From Streptomyces ortus (GTDB taxonomy: Bacteria > Actinomycetota > Actinomycetes > Streptomycetales > Streptomycetaceae), in assembly GCF_026341275.1 (NCBI RefSeq), contig NZ_JAIFZO010000002.1:4866118-4930117 (forward strand): DNA of 64,000 nucleotides. The letters are read 5' to 3'. The notes beneath the pieces are model-generated. The model saw only the letters and a list, made by a program, of their open reading frames with translations. It did not search any database and was not told the DNA's origin. Shown here piece after piece: positions 58,425 through 64,000 of the stretch. The position numbers and the translations under genes are program-made. Positions within the stretch are counted from its first letter, which is position 1. Every line of letters starts with the position of its first letter.

Positions 58425-58517
58425 ATGCCGCCACCGGACAATCTGAAGCAATTGAAGAAACTGAAACAACTTAAGCAACTGAACCAAACGGGGGGACATT
58501 TCCATGGCAGGCGATGA
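58425..58517 (+). CDS. Possible 30-residue LKQ-repeat micro-ORF (speculative)
   Basis: ATG 58425 opens a 30-residue frame: MPPPDNLKQLKKLKQLKQLN plus TGGHFHGRR. It ends inside the start of the 692-residue gene (58504). It is coded by five 9-bp units (see repeat at 58443) giving LKQ-LKK-LKQ-LKQ-LNQ, an amphipathic run. No ribosome site is seen before it, and the next start codon overlaps. It may be a leader peptide, a remnant, or non-coding. Confidence 0.25.
   Translation: MPPPDNLKQLKKLKQLKQLNQTGGHFHGRR
58443..58487 (+). repeat. Degenerate 9-bp tandem repeat upstream of the 692-residue gene
   Basis: Five units in register: CTGAAGCAA, TTGAAGAAA, CTGAAACAA, CTTAAGCAA, CTGAACCAA. It is A-rich in a GC-rich genome and immediately precedes the GGGGGACATTTCC ribosome region. 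It could keep the translation initiation site unstructured or encode the LKQ peptide. Confidence 0.8.
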
Positions 58518-60582
58518 GGACGGTTTCTCCGGCATCGACCCGGATCAGCTGGCCAAGACGATCCAGTCGCTGCAGAAGGACCAGGAGAAGCTGAAGTCCA
58601 GCGCGACGTGGATCAAGTCGAGCTTCGAGCGGTACGGCGTCGGAACGGAACCGCTGACCGAGCTGCTCGCCATCGCCGGCTGGTCCGAGAACCAGCTCCC
58701 CATGCTCAGACGCCGACACCACCTCTCCATCGCCGAGGACGAGAAGTACGGCCACGGCTACAAGGGAATGGTGCGGATCAAGGAAAGCATGGTCGGCCAG
58801 ACGAAGCAGTCGGTGGCGAACGGGAAGAAGCTGGGTGATGAGTTCAAGGAAAAGCTGGAGAACGGGGAGGACATCACTCCCGAAATGTTCGCCGACCTGC
58901 GTGCGAACAAATCGGATGCCGATTATGTGAAGTCCTTCTACGACGTGCTCGGTTCACGGAATCTGCTGTGGATGTCCCAGGAGATGGGGGACCGAAACAG
59001 TGATGTCTACAAGGACGACGCGGCTCAGCGGGAGAAGGACCGTAAAACTATCGCCGACACCTTCGGCACGTACACGAAGGTGGCCTTCGAGGGGAAGACG
59101 CCCAAGGAGAAGCAGCGGGCGTGGAACAAGTGGTTCGACGATTCGGCTGTGGACGAGCACTTCGGATTCCGGCCGGACCGCCTGACTCCGCTGCTCCGTG
59201 GTGGATCGCACGACAAAGACTTCCTGGTGGCGTTCGGGGACCGTGTGTTCCAGAAGGACGCCAAGACCAACGAGAACCAGTTCCTCGGGAACAGTGGAAT
59301 CGGTGAAGGGGAATGGGGGAAGGACGGCTATGAGCAGCTGTTCGACGCCATCTCGCGGAACTCGGAAGCTTCCGGCGAGTGGATGGACCACAATGCTGAC
59401 GGCGTCCAGTCGATGCTTTACACCACCGGCCCCTGGAAAGTCGATGAACCAAAAGAGCGCGGAGTGGCCTTCCTGAACATCCTGCAGGCAGGAAGTGTGA
59501 CGCTGCGGAAGGACAACCCGGCCCTGGCGGAGAAGAACGCCGCACGCCTGATCTACGAGAACTATCAGCACAGCAAGGGCGATATGAAGGGCGTACATCC
59601 GATCGACGGTACGTCCGCCCTTTACACGAGCATCATGACCTCTTACTGGAAAGACGTCGAGCACAGTGTGACATCACCTGTGAGCAATGATCTGTGGAGC
59701 GGCGGCAAGGCGTGGACGGACAAGTCCTACTTCGCCGGTCAGGACAAGAAGCGTGCGGGGCTGGAGCTTTCCCAGGACATGTGGGGGGCGTTGACGGTGG
59801 AAGCCGGCCGCGACCCCAAGGGAGCGGGCATCATCGGAGCCCTTTTCCAGGGTTACAACCAGAAGATGATCGCCCAGGAGAACGACATCAACCAGGATCG
59901 TACGGGCGATTCGGTGCGATACATCTCGGCCCAGAAAGGGATGATGCAGCGCTTCTACTACGAGAACATGCGCACTGTCGGGGAGCAGTTGGGGGCCGAG
60001 CGTGACAAGTGGGTCGAGGACACCAACGCTTTCCGCGACGGCCTTATCGACCAGGTGACCGGCGTGGCCATGGGCGCCACCGGCGGAGCGGGCATGGCGG
60101 GCGCCAAGGGTGCCGCGATCGGCGCCGCCTACGGGATGGGCTCGGACATTCTCACCGGGTGGATCAAAGAGGGAGTCCATGTCGACGCGGCTGATGCGCC
60201 GGCCGAGCTTCGGCACCAGATCGCAGGTGTGAAAAAGGCGACCATCGACACGAGTTGGCAGACCTCTTACCAGGATCAGGCGAACGACCTCCTGCGCGAG
60301 AAGAATGGAGGATTCGACGCGCGGTACATCCCGGAAGTCGACGTGTGGAAGGTTGACGGAAGTCATGAGACGTACACCGGAAACCCGAAGGAATACATCA
60401 AGGGAGACTCGTCGCGAAACTTCCTGACGAAGGATGGAGTCGTGATGGATCCGGAGAAGATGTCGCCCACGCAGCGCACGGCTTATGGCGAATGGCTGCG
60501 CGACCCTGCCGTGGTCCAGAAGGTGTACACGCCGTTTTCCGACGGCCGCAATGCCTGGGACTGGCCCGGCCAGAACGGCTAG
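58504..60582 (+). CDS. Large helical protein, candidate type VII substrate
   Basis: 692 residues from ATG 58504, GGGGG upstream. No signal peptide. The N-terminal ~110 residues are predicted helical and charged (LAKTIQSLQKDQEKLKSSATW), as in T7-exported proteins, and the middle is a long helix-rich body. Residues ~518-553 are a Gly/Ala-rich hydrophobic stretch (VAMGATGGAGMAGAKGAA, then IGAAYGMGSDIL), resembling the glycine-zipper segments of secreted toxins. The last ~115 residues are more polar, with WKVDGSHETYTGNPKEY and PFSDGRNAWDWPGQNG. I recognise no catalytic motif. Its position directly after a WXG protein and before a lipoprotein suggests an effector with partner and immunity-like genes; not proven. 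Confidence 0.82.
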   Translation: MAGDEDGFSGIDPDQLAKTIQSLQKDQEKLKSSATWIKSSFERYGVGTEPLTELLAIAGWSENQLPMLRRRHHLSIAEDEKYGHGYKGMVRIKESMVGQTKQSVANGKKLGDEFKEKLENGEDITPEMFADLRANKSDADYVKSFYDVLGSRNLLWMSQEMGDRNSDVYKDDAAQREKDRKTIADTFGTYTKVAFEGKTPKEKQRAWNKWFDDSAVDEHFGFRPDRLTPLLRGGSHDKDFLVAFGDRVFQKDAKTNENQFLGNSGIGEGEWGKDGYEQLFDAISRNSEASGEWMDHNADGVQSMLYTTGPWKVDEPKERGVAFLNILQAGSVTLRKDNPALAEKNAARLIYENYQHSKGDMKGVHPIDGTSALYTSIMTSYWKDVEHSVTSPVSNDLWSGGKAWTDKSYFAGQDKKRAGLELSQDMWGALTVEAGRDPKGAGIIGALFQGYNQKMIAQENDINQDRTGDSVRYISAQKGMMQRFYYENMRTVGEQLGAERDKWVEDTNAFRDGLIDQVTGVAMGATGGAGMAGAKGAAIGAAYGMGSDILTGWIKEGVHVDAADAPAELRHQIAGVKKATIDTSWQTSYQDQANDLLREKNGGFDARYIPEVDVWKVDGSHETYTGNPKEYIKGDSSRNFLTKDGVVMDPEKMSPTQRTAYGEWLRDPAVVQKVYTPFSDGRNAWDWPGQNG

Positions 60583-60631
60583 TGATGTACAGCAAGTAAT
60601 TCTCGGTGTAGAGGCGAAAATCGGAGGCAGT

Positions 60632-61324
60632 GTGTTCGAGGAAAAGGCAAGGAAGCCCGACAGGATGGCACCGGCTGTTGGTCGGAAAGCCGTTGCGCTG
60701 ACTTCCCTTGCCGCTGTGTTGTTCGGGGCCGCGGCGTGCGGGGATGAAACAGGGGCAGAACCGCTGAGCAAGTCGCAGATCTCCCGCGCGGTGCTGAGTC
60801 AGGGAGATGTGCCGGGATACAAGTTCTTCGATGAATCACGTGCCAAGACGGACAAGTCGGCACGAGCGGACAAGAAGGCTTGTCAGCCCATTGTGGCGTT
60901 CGCCATTGCTCCCGAGATCTCGGCGTACGACAAACGCTCGGCACGCCAGAGCATCACCAAGAGTGAGAAACCGGACGCGAGCTACCAGCTCATTTTGACA
61001 AGTGCTGAGTCGGGGTCGGCAGCCGAGGATGTATTGAAGGACCTCAAGACCGCTGTATCAGCCTGTTCTTCGGGATTCGATCTCACGTACTCGGGTCAGA
61101 CGAACAAGGTGCGTCGGGTCACGTCCGACAAGTCGTCGTCCGACAACGAGATCAATATCCTGTTCGAGTATCAGGCGGGAATGAAGATTCGATATGTCGT
61201 GATGCGTGAAGGGGCGACCCTGATCAGAATTTCTGCGGCAACTCAGTATGCACATGAATTCGTCGCGGTGCCGAAGCAGATCATTGAAAAGCAGTTTCAG
61301 AAGCTGGACAAGGTAGCGGGCTGA
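60632..61324 (+). CDS. Lipoprotein downstream of the large protein
   Basis: 230 residues from a GTG at 60632 behind GGAGG; ATG 60665 is an alternative. A signal peptide (RKAVALTSLAAVLFGAAAC) with lipobox GAAAC. The mature part has four Cys-free strands then KKACQPIVAFAIAPEISAYD and TAVSACSSGFDLTYSGQ, so one disulfide is likely. Its style recalls the sensor-type lipoproteins of Streptomyces, but I know no family. It starts 50 bases after the large gene and is probably co-transcribed. An outer-face lipoprotein paired with a secreted protein could be immunity or anchoring. Confidence 0.8.
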   Translation: MFEEKARKPDRMAPAVGRKAVALTSLAAVLFGAAACGDETGAEPLSKSQISRAVLSQGDVPGYKFFDESRAKTDKSARADKKACQPIVAFAIAPEISAYDKRSARQSITKSEKPDASYQLILTSAESGSAAEDVLKDLKTAVSACSSGFDLTYSGQTNKVRRVTSDKSSSDNEINILFEYQAGMKIRYVVMREGATLIRISAATQYAHEFVAVPKQIIEKQFQKLDKVAG

Positions 61325-61373
61325 TGGGCTGACGGGCTGACGGGCTGACGGGCTGACGGGCTGACGGGCTGAC
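61319..61373. repeat. Six-copy 9-bp tandem repeat at the lipoprotein stop codon
   Basis: The unit GCTGACGGG (first copy GCTGATGGG) repeats six times from 61319 into 61373, beginning at the last codons of the lipoprotein (GGGCTGATGGGC). Each unit contains TGA in the same frame, so changes in copy number do not alter the protein. Confidence 0.88.
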
Positions 61374-61392
61374 GCAGTGTCCCTGGTGGACG

Positions 61393-62355
61393 TCATTTGA
61401 CGTAGAATTCGATACCTTCAGAGCTCAGTGCAGTGGTGGATTTGGCTCCCTTGAGACGTGCCGTGAGTTGAATCTGCCCCTGCCATGAGCCCGCGCGAAG
61501 ATCTCCGGTTTCCTTGATCCGGAAATGCAGAGGCTTGCTTTCGTCGCGTGACAGCGGGATGTCGGAGACGAGGGCCGCGTCATCCTCCAGACTCTGGACG
61601 GCATCGGAGGTCGGAGCGGGGCCGGGCGATGGAATCTCCAAGTCCTTCCAGCCGTCCGCTGTCTTCCACTGGACGGACAGGGCGGAGGTCGACTCGGCTG
61701 CTCGGCAGTCGCCTTCGACCTCTTCGCACAGGAAAGCCAGGATCTGGATCCTCGGGTAGTCCACCGCGGAGTGGTTCTTCACCGAGAAGTCATATTCGGA
61801 CCAACCGCCTCCGCGCTGCACGTACTCGGCCCCCGAATCCTCCTCGACCTGAAAATTGGTCAACGGTGCTGAGCTACGGGCGACGGCCAGTGACGTGCGT
61901 GCTTTGCTCATCCTGGCGGTCACGCCGATGGATTGACCGCTGTCCGTAGGACGCATCCCAGGAGTCAGGCGAAGTTTGAGGGTGCTGCGACCTGATGGCA
62001 GGGCGGTCTGGAACGTGCCGGTGAGGCCCTCTTTGCCGCCGGTGGCCTTCGGCGAGAGGCGGAGATCCTTCCAGCGGGAAGATCCGAGGTCCTGGTACTC
62101 AATGGCGACGTCACCCTTGGGCGCGTGCTCCAAGCTGAGGGAAAGGCTGACGTCGACGTTGCTTCGTTCCGATTCGCTGTTGTCCACCGCGAGAGCCAGT
62201 GGCCCCGGCTCTCCCATCACGAAGTCGGACGAATTTTCAAACTTCATCCATACGGGACTTGTGGAGGGTTGACCCCCGTCCTGCGGCTTCTCGCTCGTGC
62301 AGGAGGCGAGAGCCGCGATGGACAATGCCGCGACCATCGCTCGGCTGTGACGCAT
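61393..62355 (-). CDS. Lipoprotein with beta-rich exterior domain
   Basis: 320 residues from ATG 62355 behind GGAACGAG; a frame reaching 62763 overlaps the RDD gene and is unlikely. Signal MVAALSIAALASC with lipobox. The mature part is strand-rich: FVMGEPGPLALAVDNSES, NVDVSLSLSLEH, SLAVARSSAPLTNFQVEEDS and YDFSVKNHSAVDYPRIQILA. The last of these resembles Ig-like or DUF-type Streptomyces lipoproteins. The Cys in FLCEEVEGDCRAAE may form a disulfide loop. Transcribed after the RDD gene (53-base gap). Function unknown. Confidence 0.82.
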   Translation of the reverse strand: MRHSRAMVAALSIAALASCTSEKPQDGGQPSTSPVWMKFENSSDFVMGEPGPLALAVDNSESERSNVDVSLSLSLEHAPKGDVAIEYQDLGSSRWKDLRLSPKATGGKEGLTGTFQTALPSGRSTLKLRLTPGMRPTDSGQSIGVTARMSKARTSLAVARSSAPLTNFQVEEDSGAEYVQRGGGWSEYDFSVKNHSAVDYPRIQILAFLCEEVEGDCRAAESTSALSVQWKTADGWKDLEIPSPGPAPTSDAVQSLEDDAALVSDIPLSRDESKPLHFRIKETGDLRAGSWQGQIQLTARLKGAKSTTALSSEGIEFYVK

Positions 62356-62408
62356 CTCGTTCCGATCAGTTCGGTGATGTGAACGCCAAGAGCGTTGGCG
62401 ATCCTCGG

Positions 62409-62864
62409 TCAGCCCTTCCGGCGCACGATACGTAGTCCCACTGCGTCCTGTTGTTCGACGTCGCTGTCCGTTGCCAGATGGATAGGTACGAACACGACCG
62501 TCCAGTAGAAGCCGAAAAGCCAGCGGCCGATGAGGCGGAGGAAGCGGGGGCGACCGCCGTCCGGGGCCCGGACCACACGCAGGCCCGTCACCAGCTTTCC
62601 CAGGCTGGCTCGGGTCGCCAGGGTGAGCAGGACGTGGTTCACGAAGGAGAGGCCCAGGGCCGTACCGAGCGCCGCACCCCACACCGCGGGTGACTGCGGC
62701 CGGAGTTCCACGACTCCGTCGACCACCTTCACGCCGATCGCGGCTCCGGCGGCGAGGCCGCACACCAGGGCGGTGAGCGCGTCGATGGTCGCCGCGGTGA
62801 TCCGACGTACCGGGCTGGGGGACGAGACGTGAGTGGGGGTGCGTTGCTGGTTGGCGTTGGCCAC
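62409..62864 (-). CDS. RDD family membrane protein
   Basis: 151 residues, GTG 62864. RDD pattern: PVRRITAATIDALTALVCGL (Arg plus Asp), GAALGTALGLSFVNHVLLTL, SLGKLVTGLRVVRAPDG and LIGRWLFGFYWTVVFVPIHL, giving three membrane helices. RDD proteins often lie beside type VII secretion genes in actinomycetes, sometimes for unknown reasons. It begins 4 bases after the WXG protein gene, so they are one transcript. No transport activity can be assigned. Confidence 0.88.
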   Translation of the reverse strand: MANANQQRTPTHVSSPSPVRRITAATIDALTALVCGLAAGAAIGVKVVDGVVELRPQSPAVWGAALGTALGLSFVNHVLLTLATRASLGKLVTGLRVVRAPDGGRPRFLRLIGRWLFGFYWTVVFVPIHLATDSDVEQQDAVGLRIVRRKG

Positions 62865-62868
62865 GGCG

Positions 62869-63135
62869 CTAGTTTCCGGTCCCTGTCTTCTTCTTGTCCG
62901 CCTCTTCCTGCTCCACGCGCTTGAGCGCTTTGTCTATCGCGGCGCGGGCGTTGGCCACCGCGTCGGTGATCTGCTTCTTGTGGCCGGACCACTCGCCGCG
63001 GAACCGCTCGCTCTTGGGGCCCTTCCAGGTGTCGGTGCCACAGAGGTTCTGGACGTTGTCGACCGAGCGCTCAAGTTCGTCCGCGTACTTCTTGAGGAGA
63101 CGTACGTCCTCTCGGCAGTCGCTCTCTCTGGACAT
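62869..63135 (-). CDS. WXG100 family protein (second paralogue)
   Basis: 88 residues, ATG 63135. Helix 1 RLLKKYADELERSVDNVQ, turn W37-K-G39 in DTWKGPKSERFRGEW, helix 2 KKQITDAVANARAAIDKALK, and a Lys/Glu-rich end. It is a paralogue of the 57.6 kb gene: both have WKG, then RFR-EW nine residues on. Cys7 and Cys32 are unusual for WXG100. It is first in line before the RDD and lipoprotein genes and 10 bases after the gene at 63146. Confidence 0.9.
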   Translation of the reverse strand: MSRESDCREDVRLLKKYADELERSVDNVQNLCGTDTWKGPKSERFRGEWSGHKKQITDAVANARAAIDKALKRVEQEEADKKKTGTGN

Positions 63136-63145
63136 GTTTCCTTCC

Positions 63146-64000
63146 TCAGCTGGAGACGGCCGGAGTGATCAGCTTGGTGATCGCCCGGTGCAGTGATGTC
63201 TTGCCGACGGCACGCGCCTCGATGCCGGTCGGGGCGTTCGGCTTCTCGACGTACACCGTCCACAGATCCTTGTCGGTCGCGTACGTCGTGAGGAGGGGGC
63301 CCGGGGTGTCGGCCAGAAGGACCGTCTGACCGACCACGAGCGCGGTGTTGATGGCCTCGCCGAGAGCGCGGCCGACGTTGTCGTCGCTGATCTGCTCGGG
63401 AGTGATCTGCTGGACGCGGCCGTCCTTGTCGGCGACCTCGAAGGGGTCGATGAAGAGCTGCACCATGTCCGCAGCGTCCTTGGCGGAACTGGCGAGGGTG
63501 AACATGTGCAGGCCGCCGCCCGTCACGCGCTCCACGAGGTAGAGATCCTCGGCATGTATGTAGACCAGCATGTGGGTCACGCCGCTCGACGTGTGCTGTT
63601 CGACGGCCAGTGCGCGGGCGGCGGTCCGCCGCAGGGTCAGGGCGAGGCTCACCTCGGGGGTGATGCGCATGTCGAGGTCCACGCCGGAGGGGACGGAACC
63701 GGGGTCCGTGCCGTCGCCGGAGTCGGCGTCGGCGCCGTCGGAACCGGAGTTCGGGAACGCCGCTCGCAGCACGGCGTCGAGTTCGTCGATATTGGTGACC
63801 TCGACCGCCTCACGCGAGACGAGGGAACGCAGCGCTGTGGCATAGACCCATTCGCGCTCCTGGCCGGAGAGCTGAGTGATCCGTGGCGTGGGAGCGACGC
63901 ATTCGGTCAACGAATCGGGGTCGAGGATGGCGATCTCTTCATCGGTGAGCCGTAGGAGAGGTTGCGTTCCTCCTTCGGAGAGCGCCTCGGCCAGGATTCC
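63146..64000 (-). CDS. Unknown protein of the type VII-like cluster, cut by the right edge
   Basis: The frame is open from the stop at 63146 through base 64000 (285 codons), and no ATG/GTG start with a ribosome site lies inside. A TTG at 63910 is the only internal option and seems unlikely, because the upstream codons read a normal protein (LLRLTDEEIAILDPDS). It therefore probably begins beyond the window. The visible part has strands (THMLVYIHAEDLYLVERVTG, GPLLTTYATDKDLWTVYVEK) and helical stretches; no signal or membrane helix. It may be a cytoplasmic chaperone-like (EspG-type) component by position, but I cannot show the fold. Confidence 0.75.
   Translation of the reverse strand, partial: GILAEALSEGGTQPLLRLTDEEIAILDPDSLTECVAPTPRITQLSGQEREWVYATALRSLVSREAVEVTNIDELDAVLRAAFPNSGSDGADADSGDGTDPGSVPSGVDLDMRITPEVSLALTLRRTAARALAVEQHTSSGVTHMLVYIHAEDLYLVERVTGGGLHMFTLASSAKDAADMVQLFIDPFEVADKDGRVQQITPEQISDDNVGRALGEAINTALVVGQTVLLADTPGPLLTTYATDKDLWTVYVEKPNAPTGIEARAVGKTSLHRAITKLITPAVSS

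Noticed and set aside
57966..58535. A 189-codon minus-strand frame opposite the WXG-like gene
   Set aside because: The plus-strand WXG gene has a ribosome site and the family turn motif. The minus frame has none and its Leu/Gln/Phe stretch is just the complement of the 9-bp repeat.
61393..62763. A 456-codon reading of the lipoprotein gene at 61.4 kb
   Set aside because: The first 136 codons are Arg/Pro-rich and overlap the RDD gene. The lipoprotein signal begins at ATG 62355.
63146..63910. A complete gene starting at TTG 63910
   Set aside because: The frame stays open and reads natural protein up to base 64000, with no ribosome site before the TTG, so the gene is more likely cut by the edge.
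1..64000. tRNA or rRNA genes
   Set aside because: No cloverleaf-type sequence with the conserved GGTTCGAATCC arm was found by eye on either strand. A covariance search would be decisive.

Overview
The window is a stretch of a Streptomyces chromosome, or that of a very close relative. The evidence is very high GC with strong third-position GC bias, frequent GTG and TTG starts, a class I lysyl-tRNA synthetase, futalosine-pathway menaquinone genes, DUF2637, DUF3558 and DUF4229 proteins, LAxTG/sortase surface proteins, and the intergenic palindromes typical of that genus. I read 56 protein-coding genes plus one speculative micro-ORF. Two genes are cut by the window edges. I found no rRNA, tRNA, CRISPR array or insertion sequence.

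Layout. 0-5.5 kb: end of a DUF4253 gene, a phosphotransferase, and argS diverging from a class I lysS. 5.5-9.2 kb: a DUF2637 membrane protein and two DUF3558 lipoproteins. 9.3-15.2 kb: RtcB RNA ligase, an SDR oxidoreductase, a luciferase-like monooxygenase with its FMN reductase, and a glycosyltransferase, separated by dense intergenic repeats. 15.3-19.9 kb: one transcription unit of response regulator, histidine kinase, ABC ATPase and FtsX-type permease. 20.2-24.1 kb: an LAETG wall-anchored protein, hemL and a histidine phosphatase. 24.5-30.2 kb: a Tat lipoprotein of deacetylase fold, then the System II cytochrome c maturation operon (ResA-like, CcdA, ResB, CcsB). 30.2-35.6 kb: an orphan P-loop NTPase, a small surface protein with class F sortase, and an ECF sigma factor with a membrane partner.

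35.7-50.3 kb: late and early menaquinone genes. mqnL-mqnP-mqnM, an Lrp regulator and mqnE come first and mqnA lies about 9 kb further on. Between them is a fatty-acid module (TetR, MaoC hydratase, large ketoacyl reductase, thiolase, long-chain acyl-CoA ligase) and a cold-shock protein gene with a triple 14-bp repeat upstream. The cytochrome c operon, hemL and the menaquinone genes together make 22-50 kb a respiratory-chain assembly neighbourhood.

50.4-64 kb: the most unusual region. A membrane Ser/Thr kinase is followed by a 1484-residue EssC-type type VII secretion motor (FHA-like N-terminus, two membrane segments, three FtsK-like domains of which only the first keeps the Walker A lysine). 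Around and downstream of it lie three WXG100-type small proteins, a 692-residue protein with a Gly/Ala-rich hydrophobic stretch (candidate secreted substrate), two lipoproteins, an RDD membrane protein and a further unknown gene running off the right edge. The segment from about 57.9 to 62.4 kb is visibly less GC-rich than the rest, which suggests an acquired type VII-like effector or conflict module.

A repeated element with the core GCGC(C/A)GTTCCCCGCGCCCCT occurs about 15 times at five separate intergenic sites. One array has roughly 74-bp periodicity. Several genes (mqnA, mqnM, the GNAT gene, mqnL and the response regulator) have a -10-like hexamer 6-7 bases before the start codon, which suggests leaderless mRNAs.
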